A DNA stretch of 64,000 nucleotides from an uncultured Clostridia bacterium (GTDB lineage: Bacteria; Bacillota; Clostridia; Christensenellales; CAG-314). The DNA lies in the NCBI GenBank assembly GCA_944364615.1, contig CALVWF010000004.1, positions 94,405-158,404 on the forward strand, given 5' to 3'. The position numbers were made by a program, and so were the translations under genes. The notes under the pieces were generated by a model that saw only the letters and a program-made list of their open reading frames with translations, made no database searches and had not been told where the DNA came from. This document shows, in pieces, positions 33,178 through 42,165 of the stretch; within the stretch, counting starts at the first letter, position 1; the number at the start of each line of letters is the position of its first letter.

Positions 33178-33982
33178 AAATCTTACCAAACACTACGGTG
33201 AACTTCATGCAGTAAACGACGTTTCGGCAAACATCGACGACGGGGAAATAATTGCGGTAATCGGTCCTTCGGGAAGCGGTAAATCCACCTTCATACGTTG
33301 CATCAACATGCTTGAAAACTACGACGGCGGACAAATACTGTACAAGGGAACGGACATCAAACAACTTGACATCAACAAATACCGTCAGGAAGTAGGAATG
33401 GTTTTTCAACACTTCAATCTGTTCAACAATCTGACGATACTTGACAACATCACGCTTGCCCCCATCGACAAACGCAAGCAAAAAGTCAAGGAACTGACAA
33501 AGCAACTGAAAGCACAAAAGAAACAAGGCATTGACATTTCCGAACAGCTGAAAAATCTTCCAACAAAGAAGCAAATTGTCCAAGAAGAACAGGAAAACGC
33601 ACTTCAACTGCTCACCCGTATAGGACTTGCCGACAAAGCAAACAGCTACCCTTCGCAACTGTCAGGTGGACAGAAACAGCGTGTTGCAATCGTCAGAGCG
33701 TTGGCAATGAAGCCTGAAATACTGCTTTTCGACGAACCGACAAGCGCACTTGACATCGAAATGGTACAGGAAGTACTGTCTTTAATCAAGCAACTTGCTG
33801 AAACAAAGATGACAATGGTAATTGTCACGCACGAACTTAAATTTGCCAAAAACGTGGCGACACGTGTACTGTTCATGGACGGCGGAAAGGTGGTTGAAGA
33901 CAACACCCCCGATCAACTGTTCAACAATCCGCAACACCCAAGACTTAAAGAATTTTTAGCAAAAACAAGCGATCTCATGTAA
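33164..33982 (+). CDS. Polar amino-acid ABC transporter ATP-binding protein
   Basis: 272 residues, GlnQ/ArtP type: Walker A GPSGSGKST, MVFQHFNLF (Q-loop), signature LSGGQKQRVAIVRALA, Walker B ILLFDEPTSALD, switch VTHE. It is about 30 residues longer than GlnQ because of a Lys/Gln-rich, coiled-coil-like insertion (about residues 104-143, KRKQKVKELTKQLKAQKKQG...) where other members have only a short segment. The insertion faces the helical subdomain, so it may matter for partner contact. Confidence 0.93.
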   Translation: MIEIKNLTKHYGELHAVNDVSANIDDGEIIAVIGPSGSGKSTFIRCINMLENYDGGQILYKGTDIKQLDINKYRQEVGMVFQHFNLFNNLTILDNITLAPIDKRKQKVKELTKQLKAQKKQGIDISEQLKNLPTKKQIVQEEQENALQLLTRIGLADKANSYPSQLSGGQKQRVAIVRALAMKPEILLFDEPTSALDIEMVQEVLSLIKQLAETKMTMVIVTHELKFAKNVATRVLFMDGGKVVEDNTPDQLFNNPQHPRLKEFLAKTSDLM

Positions 33983-34006
33983 ATAAATTTTTAAAAATAC
34001 ATACGC

Positions 34007-34037
34007 ACGGCGACGAGAAAACGTCGCCGTTTTTTTT
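34007..34037 (+). terminator. Terminator of the amino-acid transporter operon
   Basis: ACGGCGACG (34007-34015) pairs with CGTCGCCGT (34022-34030), followed by a run of T residues. Confidence 0.9.
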
Positions 34038-34194
34038 GCTTTTTTTTACAACTTCAACGCAACAAAAATAAGAAAATGAACTGCGTTCCAATACAAAATT
34101 TAGGGGACGTATAAGCAAAATTTAAATAGGTGGTGAGAACTGGATACATATTGTTCAGTGTGGTAAAGAATAGGTAAAATTTATGTAAAGTTTA

Positions 34195-34223
34195 TTGCTT
34201 TTACAAGATATATATGCTATGGT
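34195..34223 (+). promoter_or_regulatory. Possible promoter of the permuted-peptidase lipoprotein gene
   Basis: TTGCTT (34195-34200), a 17-bp spacer and TATGGT (34218-34223), about 30 bp before the start codon. Confidence 0.4.
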
Positions 34224-34254
34224 CCAATTAAACAATATGTAGGAGGTTCCTGAC

Positions 34255-36417
34255 ATGAAAAAAAACAAATTATGGCAAGTGGCAATATGTTTCGTACTAA
34301 TATTGTCAATGTGCTTTCCGCTTTTTGCGGGATGCAGTCCCACTCAGTCGTCAAGTTTCCATGTAGGCACTACTGCTCCTGCAGACGATGTTGGTCAAGC
34401 AGGGGATTTCTACTTCAACAAAACAACAATTGAGTTGTTCTACAAGACTGATGCCTGGGAGAAGGTAGCTGACCTCAAGGGGCAGCAAGGACAACCCGGA
34501 CAACCCGGTGAACAAGGAGTAGGCGTTACCGACGTTGCACTGGTTGACGGTGAAATCATTGTAACACTCAGCAACGGTGAAAAAATCAATGTAGGTCCTT
34601 TGCCGACTGACGAACCGCAACAACCCGAATTCAGCGAAACGGATGCAAAAAATGCTTTCTACGCTAAAATGAAGGAAAAGGCAGCCAGCTTCGGAATCGA
34701 CACCGACAGACTGACATTCAACAGTGCAATCAGCGAAAGTTCCGGCTCTATAACTTCTCGTGACATGGCGAAAATGGGTGTTATGGCAATGGGCTACGAC
34801 GAGCTTGTAAAAATTTGGAACCAACACAAATACACCTTCACTACTTCCGAAGTGGTCAAGACAATTACGGTAGAATCCACATTCATGGAAGGTGACTACG
34901 GACACTATCTTTCCGATCACTATTACGTACTGGGAGGAAAAACAGGTAGTCTTGCCGAAACCAGCGCAGGCACTCCTGTTACTTGCATTGTAGTGGCGGT
35001 CAAGGGACCGAACGACGCTACGTTTGTGGGATTTATTTCAGGCAAGTTCCGTGATACGGACAGTCAGAACAGATTCCGCCTTGCAAAAACAGCTTTTGAC
35101 ATAGCCAGTCAAAAATATCTTGACAAAAATGCCGACACTTCGGCATTGGAAGAAACATTGCCCAGTGACTGCATGATAACAATACTGTCTCTGCCCCAAA
35201 CAGGAAATCTGCTTTCGTATAACTACTACGACTGGTATGCAGAGGACAGTCCGTATCTGGTATACGATAAAAACGGAACAATGCCCTACTACACGGCAAG
35301 TTCGTGGAAAATACTCACTTGCATGACTGCCCTTGATTACATTGCCGATCTGGACGAAACATTGACCATTACCGAAAGCTGTATAAAATCCGGATCCGGT
35401 CCGGTGTTTGACGGAGGAGAAGTTATTACCTACCGTGACGCATTGCATCTTATATTGCTTCCCTCTTCCAATACCACCTGCGTTGCAATAGCTGCGGCTG
35501 TCGGTCAAAAAATATTGCAACACGAATCTTCCGTCAGCGGAGGTCCTGTATACAGCCCTGTAGGAGAAGGGGACTTCGATTTTGACACAGCACCCGTAGT
35601 ATCAGTTGCCGAGGCAAAATCCAATCCCGGTACAGGAATGCCGGTCAAAGTACGTGGCGTCGTGATCGGTGCTACCAACACTTACGACAACAGCACCAGC
35701 ACGGTAATGCTCATAAAGGACGAGCAGTCCAACGAAATCTGCGGCGTGGCGAAAGCATTGACTACCAAAAGTGCTTTTGAAACCAATCTTCCCTTCGAGA
35801 TAGGCGATATAGTAGAAATACCTGTCATCTGCGAAGTGGTTCCCGGAAATTTCAGCTACGGCGGCGAACACAACAAACTGACATTCACATGGTTCGGTGA
35901 TCGTTTCGACTCGACAGACCCCACACCGTTTGTAACCAAGTACAGGGTCGGCCACACCGACAACTTCGCAATTGACAAAGAACAGGTAACAACCGTCATC
36001 GACTCACAGGAAGACCTTGAAGCATTCTGCAACAGAGAATCAGGTCTGCACTGGGAAATCGTAATTCTCAGAGGTACAACAGAACAACCGCTCAAAGCCG
36101 TTACAGGCGCAGCTACTACCAGCGGTAAAGAAGACAAGGACATGAAGCGTGAATACATCAGAATCTTCTTCGACAATCCGACAAGTATTGACGAGCAAAA
36201 AGTAGGAAAAACGTCTCCAAGTCTCAGTAACTTCGGAAACCTTCACAATCTGCCTGACCTACTGAGCACAATGATGTTCAATCAGACTGAATACGCACAG
36301 GAAGATTTTACACAACCTTACACATTTGTAGGAGATGTGTACTGTCTGGTGATAGGCGGTTCTACTGCATATTACCACTTTGTCGTACCCGATGCTTCCT
36401 GCATTGTTCCGGCTTGA
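34255..36417 (+). CDS. Lipoprotein with circularly permuted D-Ala-D-Ala-carboxypeptidase-like (S11) domain and OB-fold-like tail
   Basis: 720 residues; TAGGAGG before the ATG. Signal peptide ends FAGC (Cys27). Residues 76-90 are collagen-like (GQQGQPGQPGEQG). Residues about 131-290 resemble the C-terminal half of S11 peptidases: FYAKMKEKAASFGID, ITSRDMAKMGVMA, then VLGGKTGSL with the KTG triad (229-231). Residues about 300-421 resemble the N-terminal half: TASSWKILTCMTALDYI with SxxK (Ser349, Lys352), then LLPSSNTTCVAIAAAVG with SxN (404-406). Motif order is therefore KTG-SxxK-SxN instead of SxxK-SxN-KTG. The C-terminus (about 445-720) looks like an extracellular OB-fold region (VKVRGVVIGATNTYD). 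Probably a wall-facing serine peptidase or ligand-binding relative. Confidence 0.72.
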   Translation: MKKNKLWQVAICFVLILSMCFPLFAGCSPTQSSSFHVGTTAPADDVGQAGDFYFNKTTIELFYKTDAWEKVADLKGQQGQPGQPGEQGVGVTDVALVDGEIIVTLSNGEKINVGPLPTDEPQQPEFSETDAKNAFYAKMKEKAASFGIDTDRLTFNSAISESSGSITSRDMAKMGVMAMGYDELVKIWNQHKYTFTTSEVVKTITVESTFMEGDYGHYLSDHYYVLGGKTGSLAETSAGTPVTCIVVAVKGPNDATFVGFISGKFRDTDSQNRFRLAKTAFDIASQKYLDKNADTSALEETLPSDCMITILSLPQTGNLLSYNYYDWYAEDSPYLVYDKNGTMPYYTASSWKILTCMTALDYIADLDETLTITESCIKSGSGPVFDGGEVITYRDALHLILLPSSNTTCVAIAAAVGQKILQHESSVSGGPVYSPVGEGDFDFDTAPVVSVAEAKSNPGTGMPVKVRGVVIGATNTYDNSTSTVMLIKDEQSNEICGVAKALTTKSAFETNLPFEIGDIVEIPVICEVVPGNFSYGGEHNKLTFTWFGDRFDSTDPTPFVTKYRVGHTDNFAIDKEQVTTVIDSQEDLEAFCNRESGLHWEIVILRGTTEQPLKAVTGAATTSGKEDKDMKREYIRIFFDNPTSIDEQKVGKTSPSLSNFGNLHNLPDLLSTMMFNQTEYAQEDFTQPYTFVGDVYCLVIGGSTAYYHFVVPDASCIVPA

Positions 36418-36438
36418 TAAGTTTTCTCCATAAAAAAC

Positions 36439-36471
36439 ACAGGGGACGCAGATTGCGTCCCCTGTATTTTT
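36439..36471. terminator. Bidirectional terminator between convergent genes
   Basis: ACAGGGGACGCA (36439-36450) pairs with TGCGTCCCCTGT (36454-36465), followed by ATTTTT. Confidence 0.85.
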
Positions 36472-36486
36472 AATATAAAATTTAAT

Positions 36487-37290
36487 TTACTTTACGGTAA
36501 CAATGCTTTCCTGCGGCATTCTTACATCCTTCTCACTCATGTTGAGATACTCTACAATGTCACGAATGAGTCGGGGGCTGTTGTTGGTCAGAAACAATGC
36601 GTGTCCTACATCATCGTACAACTTCAACTTGTGGTAGGTAAAGAAATCGCACACGAAGTCTGCAGATGCCCTTGGCACAAGTTCGTCAAGTTTGCCCCAC
36701 ACTATCATTGCAGGAACGTCTATACTCTGCCTTTGTTCCAATGCTTCGTTACTGCGTTTCATCAGTTCGCGAAAGACGCCGTAAGTGTGCGGATTGATGT
36801 TTGGCAAAATACGCCTGATTCCTATACGCAAGGACAGCGCGCTGTTTTCACGGTAAGGTTTCAAATAGTCGTTTGCGTCGCGCATACGTTTGGCTATATC
36901 GCCTTTGGCGTTCTGATACTTGTCACTGTAAGTCCTGTAATAGAATGCCAGCATGGCAAACAAGGATCGGAAGTTGAGATACTTGTTGGAAGGAGCGCAC
37001 AACACCGCCCTGTGTACGTCGCGGATGGAACACAGATAAGATGTCAACGCTCCGCCCATTGAAAACCCTATCACATCCACTTGGTCGTACTTTTCACGCA
37101 AAGTGTCGTAATCCGTGCGTACTGTGGCAAGAGTGTCGTCCACGTTGAATTCGTTGAAGTTTACCTTGCCGTTGTGCCCGGGTATCTTGCATTTATAGAC
37201 GCAATCGTAATCGGTAAGACTGTCGTAAAGATCTCCGAAATCGGCAACGTCAGTCAAAAAACCGTGTATTGTCATTACTGCTTTGGTCAC
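36487..37290 (-). CDS. Alpha/beta hydrolase, lysophospholipase/carboxylesterase-like
   Basis: 267 cytoplasmic residues. The nucleophile elbow is GFSMGG; the acid is likely Asp in VWGKLDELVP and the base His in DVGHALFL. MTIHGFLTD near the start supplies the oxyanion-hole strand. It resembles monoacylglycerol lipase/carboxylesterase relatives; the substrate is unknown. It lies 15 bp after ung and may be cotranscribed. Confidence 0.8.
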   Translation of the reverse strand: MTKAVMTIHGFLTDVADFGDLYDSLTDYDCVYKCKIPGHNGKVNFNEFNVDDTLATVRTDYDTLREKYDQVDVIGFSMGGALTSYLCSIRDVHRAVLCAPSNKYLNFRSLFAMLAFYYRTYSDKYQNAKGDIAKRMRDANDYLKPYRENSALSLRIGIRRILPNINPHTYGVFRELMKRSNEALEQRQSIDVPAMIVWGKLDELVPRASADFVCDFFTYHKLKLYDDVGHALFLTNNSPRLIRDIVEYLNMSEKDVRMPQESIVTVK

Positions 37291-37305
37291 GTCATACCTC
37301 CTTTA

Positions 37306-37968
37306 CTACCAGCGTATCTCCCTGTCCTGCAACGCAAGAAACGCATTTGCCTTACTGAAATGTCGGCAACCGAAAAAGCCGTGATAAGCGGACAGCGGAC
37401 TGGGGTGAGCGCTGGTAAGCACGAGATGCTGTCTGCCCGTAATAAGATATTTTTTATTGCAGGCGTTGCTTCCCCACAACATAAACACCATACCCCTTTC
37501 ACGCTTGTCGAGATAGCGTATAACCGCGTCGGTAAATGTTTCCCAGCCCTTGCCCTTGTGCGAATTGGACAGTCCTGCCTGAACGGTAAGCACCGTGTTC
37601 ATAAGCAGTACGCCCTGTTCCGCCCACGGAGTGAGGTTGCCTCCCTTTATACAACTGTCGTACCCCAAATCGTCCTTTATTTCCTTAAAAATGTTTACAA
37701 GACTTTGCGGAGGACGCACTCCGTCAGGCACGGAAAAAGACAACCCCATTGCCTGTCCAGGATTTATATAGGGGTCTTGTCCTAAAATGACCACATTGAC
37801 ATCGTCCGGAGACGTGGTGTCGAATGCGTTTAAAATAAGTTGTTTGGGAGGATAAACGGTTTTGGTCGCGTATTGCTCCACAAGGAATTTTTTCAATTGC
37901 ACAAAATACGGCTTGGCAAATTCCTCTTTGAACAAAGGTTCCCATCCGTTATAGTATCTGTCTTTCAT
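37306..37968 (-). CDS. ung: Uracil-DNA glycosylase, family 1
   Basis: 220 residues. Excises uracil from DNA. The catalytic water-activating motif is VVILGQDPYINPGQAMGLSF, and the second motif HPSPLSAYHGFFGCRHFSKAN ends the active site; SLVNIFKEI and WAEQGVLLMNTVLTV are family landmarks. The start ATG is 7 bp after the preceding small gene. Confidence 0.96.
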   Translation of the reverse strand: MKDRYYNGWEPLFKEEFAKPYFVQLKKFLVEQYATKTVYPPKQLILNAFDTTSPDDVNVVILGQDPYINPGQAMGLSFSVPDGVRPPQSLVNIFKEIKDDLGYDSCIKGGNLTPWAEQGVLLMNTVLTVQAGLSNSHKGKGWETFTDAVIRYLDKRERGMVFMLWGSNACNKKYLITGRQHLVLTSAHPSPLSAYHGFFGCRHFSKANAFLALQDREIRW

Positions 37969-37975
37969 CCGACTG

Positions 37976-38410
37976 TCAGACTCTTTTTATCATTATCGAC
38001 GTGGAAACACCGCAAATGGTGTCGCCTGCGGCAAGATACACCGTGTCGCCGCTGTGAAACTCTTTAACCAATCCGTTGAAACGCACGTTGAAATCAGGTT
38101 CGCTGTCTATTGTATTTTCCAACAGATATTTACCTGCCGCAATTTGTCCTTCAACGCCTACGCTGTAAATGACATTGCGTGCCAGCACCATAAATTCGCC
38201 GCGCATTTCCATTTCTTCGAGATATTCGCTGGCTGTCTGCACCTTGTCTTCCTTGCTGACGGCAACCTTGCCCTTGTTACCCTTGACAATACGAACGGCA
38301 AGAATAACGGCTACTATCAACGCCAATGCGCAAACTGTGCCCAACACTATTACGAACGTTTTTAAATCGGATTCGGACATTTCCCAAAATGCAATCATAG
38401 ATTTCAACAT
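37976..38410 (-). CDS. Small hypothetical membrane-anchored protein
   Basis: 144 residues. One membrane helix (about 18-43, FVIVLGTVCALALIVAVILA) precedes a soluble domain with VQTASEYLEEMEMRGEFMVL and GDTVYLAAGDTICGVSTSIM. Family not recognised. GGAGGTGG-type ribosome site upstream. It is directly upstream of ung. Confidence 0.6.
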   Translation of the reverse strand: MLKSMIAFWEMSESDLKTFVIVLGTVCALALIVAVILAVRIVKGNKGKVAVSKEDKVQTASEYLEEMEMRGEFMVLARNVIYSVGVEGQIAAGKYLLENTIDSEPDFNVRFNGLVKEFHSGDTVYLAAGDTICGVSTSIMIKRV

Positions 38411-38705
38411 TTTCCACCTCCGTATTTTACGTGGATTTTCTATATTGTATCACAACGCACGTTAAATTGCAATAACTGACTGTTCCGTTACCTGCAAACA
38501 ATTAATATTTACTGAAATATTGCAATCGGGACATTGAACGTATTGCTCATTTCGGCATTTTGCCGTCTGCGTATTCCGATACGCTCTTTATTCCGTAAAA
38601 CTCACAACGTAAAGCTCTTACGCTGCGCAATTACGGCACACGGATTGCGACACCGTCGTAACGCGAAAAGTCCGTACACGTTAAATAAAAAAGGAGCAAA
38701 ACAAA

Positions 38706-38725
38706 ACGCCTGAAGATTCAGGCGT
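38706..38725 (-). terminator. Terminator of the adhE-kinase unit
   Basis: ACGCCTGA/TCAGGCGT stem; on the minus strand it is followed by TTTTGTTTT. Confidence 0.75.
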
Positions 38726-38731
38726 ATTGTT

Positions 38732-39481
38732 TTATTCGTAATCCACTACGTTTATCCACTTCAACAGAAATTCGCGTTCTTCCTTGTTTCCCTTTACCAA
38801 CTGTGTCGCAGCCACAATGGGTATACATTTCTGGACATAGCGTTTGTCGGTGTTTGTCTTGGAACAGAACAAGTCGAGATACTTTTCCGCAAGACCCTGC
38901 TTGTTGTCGAGATAAAACAGCAGATAGGTGCGTGCGACGTCCATAGAGGCATTGCCTTGCGTAGCGTGCGACCAGTCTATAATATAAGGCGTTCCGTCGT
39001 TGTCTATTATCACGTTGCTGGGGTTGAAATCGCCGTGACACACCTTTCTGTGACGAGGCAATGCCTCTAAACGCGTGTGCAGTTCGTATTTGGTAGCGGA
39101 ATCGAGATCCGTCAGGTCGATTTTTCTGCTCATCTTGTCTTTTTGCTTTGTCAGCAACGGACTGGACTGTTTGTGTATCCACAGTTGAATGTCCACAAAC
39201 TGATTGAGGTATTTGTCCGTTTGTTCGGGATTTTCATCCATTAGTTGAGCAAGAGTCTTTCCTTTGACGTAGGAAAGCGTTATTGCCCACTTGCCCTCTC
39301 TTTTGCTTACTTCCAGCAATGACGGCACGTTGAGTTCCGTTTCCTCGATACGCGCGTGATTCAGCGCTTCGTTCAACACCATTGCCGTGTTGTATTCGTA
39401 ATCGAACACCTTGACGACCTTGTCGTCACACAGATAAATTTGCTTGTCCTTACGTGTACAGATAAGTTTTTCGTTTTTCAT
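38732..39481 (-). CDS. Aminoglycoside/choline/thiamine-kinase-like phosphotransferase
   Basis: 249 residues from ATG 39479-39481, preceded by AAGGAGGAG. The APH-fold kinase motifs are VCHGDFNPSNVIID (catalytic Asp and Asn) and PYIIDWSHATQG (metal-binding Asp). The N-terminal lobe is short (IYLCDDKVVKVFDY). It could phosphorylate a small alcohol such as choline, ethanolamine or thiamine. It begins one base after the adhE stop, so it is translationally linked to adhE, which is unusual. Confidence 0.8.
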   Translation of the reverse strand: MKNEKLICTRKDKQIYLCDDKVVKVFDYEYNTAMVLNEALNHARIEETELNVPSLLEVSKREGKWAITLSYVKGKTLAQLMDENPEQTDKYLNQFVDIQLWIHKQSSPLLTKQKDKMSRKIDLTDLDSATKYELHTRLEALPRHRKVCHGDFNPSNVIIDNDGTPYIIDWSHATQGNASMDVARTYLLFYLDNKQGLAEKYLDLFCSKTNTDKRYVQKCIPIVAATQLVKGNKEEREFLLKWINVVDYE

Positions 39482-39482
39482 A

Positions 39483-42077
39483 TTACTCCTCCTTGCCGTA
39501 GTAAGCGTCAAGATACATTTGTTTTATTTCGCCAATCAACGGATATCTCGGATTTGCTCCCGTGCATTGGTCGTCAAACGCCTGTTCTGCCATTTCGTCC
39601 AGTCTGTCAAGGAAATTCTTTTCGTCAATTCCGTAATCTCTGATTGCCTTCTTAATGCCCACCTTTTCCTTCAACTGTTCGATTGCATTTATAAGATTTT
39701 CCAGTTTTTCACTGTCGTTTCTGCCCTTTATTGACAGGGCGTCGGCTACCTCCGCATAACGTGCAAGAGTGTGCGGATAGGCGTACTGCGGGAAAGTGCC
39801 CATTTTGACGGGTTGTTCGGACGCGTTGAATCGCATCACATGAGTAATGAGCAAAGCATTTGCAACGCCGTGAGGAAGATGATGGAATGCGCCCAACTTG
39901 TGCGCCATCGAATGGCATACGCCCAAAAAAGCATTGGCAAAAGCCATACCAGCCATAGTTGCGGCATTTGCCATCTTTTCACGGGCAAGAACGTTTGAAC
40001 CGTCCTCGTAGGCTGTGGGAAGGTAACGGAAAATCATATCCATGGATCTCAACGCGAGTCCGTCGGTAAAGTCGGTTGCCATCATTGAGGCGTACGCTTC
40101 GAGGTCGTGTGTAAGAGCGTCTATACCTGACGCACTGGTAAGTCCCTTGGGAGCGGTCATCATAAGATCGCAGTCCACTATAGCCATGTCGGGCAACAGT
40201 TCGTAGTCGGCAAGCGGATACTTGGTACCGGTGTTTTCATCGGTGATGACGGCAAACGGTGTAACTTCGGAACCCGTTCCTGCAGATGTGGGAACAGCCA
40301 CGAAGTAAGCCTTTTCCCCCATTTTCGGGAAGGTGTAGACACGTTTTCTGATATCGCAAAAACGCATTGCCATATCCATGAAATCTGCTTCGGGATGTTC
40401 GTACAGCACCCACATTATCTTGGCGGCGTCCATTGCCGAACCTCCGCCCAAAGCAATTATACAGTCGGGACGGAAGGCGCGCATCTGTTCTGCGCCTGCC
40501 TTGGCACTTTTCAAAGTGGGATCGGGCTCAACGTCGAAGAAAGTCGCGTGTTCCACTCCCTTTTCGTTGAGTTTGTCGGTGATGCACTTCGTATAGCCGT
40601 TGCTGAACAGGAAATTGTCTGTAACTATAAATACCTTTTTCTTGCCTGACGCCGCTATTTCGTCGAGCGCTACGGGCAGACAGCCTTTCTTTATATAAAT
40701 TTTTTCAGGCGCTTTGAACCACAACATATTTTCTCTCCTTTCCGCAACGGTCTTAATGTTTAACAGATGCTTTACCCCGACATTTTCCGACACGGAGTTT
40801 CCGCCCCATGAACCGCAACCGAGCGTAAGCGACGGAGTAAGACGGAAGTTGTACAAATCGCCTATACCGCCCTGAGAGGAAGGAGTGTTGACAAGAATAC
40901 GGCAAGCCTTCATGGCATTGCAGAACCTGTTGACCTTGTCAGGCTGCGTGTACTGATTTATATGCAACGACGCGGTGTGTCCCAGTCCGCCGTCTTCTAC
41001 AAGTCGCTGAGCCTTTTTAAGAGCGTCGTCGAAACTTTCCGCTTTATACATCGCCAAAACGGGCGACAGTTTTTCGTGAGCGAATTCTTCCGAAAGATCC
41101 ACGCTTTCCACTTCACCTATCAAAATCTTGGTGTCTTCAGGAACCTCAACGCCTGCAAGTTGCGCGATACGGTAAGCGGACTGTCCGACAATTTTGGCAT
41201 TGAGCGAACCGTTGATTATTATTGTCTTTCTTACCTTGTCCTTTTCTTCGTCATTGAGGAAATAGCAACCTCTGTCGGCAAACTCTTTCTTTACCTTGCC
41301 GTAAATATCCTTTAAAACGATTACCGACTGTTCGGAGGCGCAGATCATACCGTTGTCGAATGTCTTGCTGTGAATAACGGAATTGACTGCTACCCGAATG
41401 TCCGCGCTGCTGTCAAAAACGGCAGGAGTATTACCTGCGCCCACACCCACTGCTGGTTTGCCGGAAGAATAAGCGGCACGCACCATTCCCGGTCCGCCCG
41501 TTGCAAGAATGATGTCCGATTCCTTCATCAGCATGTTGGTGAGTTCCAACGACGGAACGTCCACCCAACTTATTATACCGTCGGGAGCGCCCGCCTTGAC
41601 CGCCGCGTCAAGCAAAATTTTGGCGGCTTCAACGGTACTTGCTTTAGCGCGCGGATGCGGACTGATAATAATGGCGTTGCGTGTCTTCAACGCAAGCAAT
41701 ATCTTGAATATAGCCGTAGATGTGGGATTGGTGGTAGGTATTACCGCGGCAATCACCCCCACGGGTTCGGCAATTTTTTTGATGCCGTAGGCCTTGTCTT
41801 CTTCTATAACACCGCAAGTCTGCGTATTGCGGTAAGCATTGTAAATATATTCCGAAGCGTAGTGATTTTTTATTACCTTGTCTTCAACGATACCCATACC
41901 CGTTTCCTGTACGGCAAGTTTCGCAAGCGGAATACGGGCCTTGTTTCCCGCCGTTGCCGCAGCAAGAAAAATTGCGTCTACCTGCTGCTGAGTAAATGTC
42001 GCATACTCGCGCTGAGCCTTACGCACACGGTCGAGTTCCCGAGCCAAGGCTTCCACACTGTCTACAAATGTCTTCAT
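39483..42077 (-). CDS. adhE: Bifunctional acetaldehyde/alcohol dehydrogenase
   Basis: 864 residues from ATG 42075-42077, preceded by AAGGGGG. The N-terminal CoA-acylating aldehyde dehydrogenase (about 1-430) carries IPTTNPTSTAIFK and the catalytic Cys in NGMICASEQSV. The C-terminal iron-dependent alcohol dehydrogenase (about 450-864) carries ALGGGSAMDAAK, SAGTGSEVTPFAVI and the iron-ligand region VCHSMAHKLGAFHHLPHG. It forms spirosomes in relatives and reduces acetyl-CoA to ethanol, regenerating NAD+. Its presence supports a fermentative anaerobe. Confidence 0.97.
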   Translation of the reverse strand: MKTFVDSVEALARELDRVRKAQREYATFTQQQVDAIFLAAATAGNKARIPLAKLAVQETGMGIVEDKVIKNHYASEYIYNAYRNTQTCGVIEEDKAYGIKKIAEPVGVIAAVIPTTNPTSTAIFKILLALKTRNAIIISPHPRAKASTVEAAKILLDAAVKAGAPDGIISWVDVPSLELTNMLMKESDIILATGGPGMVRAAYSSGKPAVGVGAGNTPAVFDSSADIRVAVNSVIHSKTFDNGMICASEQSVIVLKDIYGKVKKEFADRGCYFLNDEEKDKVRKTIIINGSLNAKIVGQSAYRIAQLAGVEVPEDTKILIGEVESVDLSEEFAHEKLSPVLAMYKAESFDDALKKAQRLVEDGGLGHTASLHINQYTQPDKVNRFCNAMKACRILVNTPSSQGGIGDLYNFRLTPSLTLGCGSWGGNSVSENVGVKHLLNIKTVAERRENMLWFKAPEKIYIKKGCLPVALDEIAASGKKKVFIVTDNFLFSNGYTKCITDKLNEKGVEHATFFDVEPDPTLKSAKAGAEQMRAFRPDCIIALGGGSAMDAAKIMWVLYEHPEADFMDMAMRFCDIRKRVYTFPKMGEKAYFVAVPTSAGTGSEVTPFAVITDENTGTKYPLADYELLPDMAIVDCDLMMTAPKGLTSASGIDALTHDLEAYASMMATDFTDGLALRSMDMIFRYLPTAYEDGSNVLAREKMANAATMAGMAFANAFLGVCHSMAHKLGAFHHLPHGVANALLITHVMRFNASEQPVKMGTFPQYAYPHTLARYAEVADALSIKGRNDSEKLENLINAIEQLKEKVGIKKAIRDYGIDEKNFLDRLDEMAEQAFDDQCTGANPRYPLIGEIKQMYLDAYYGKEE

Positions 42078-42137
42078 AATTCCCCCTTTTGACATAAGGT
42101 GTCAATTTGAAATGTGTGTCTGAATCAAACATTACTT

Positions 42138-42165
42138 ATTATATTGTTTTTACACAGACTGGCAA
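42138..42165 (-). promoter_or_regulatory. Promoter of adhE
   Basis: On the minus strand, TTGCCA (42160-42165), a 16-bp spacer and TATAAT (42138-42143), giving a leader of about 55 bases. I found no clear Rex box (TTGTGA-N6-TCACAA type). Confidence 0.65.
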
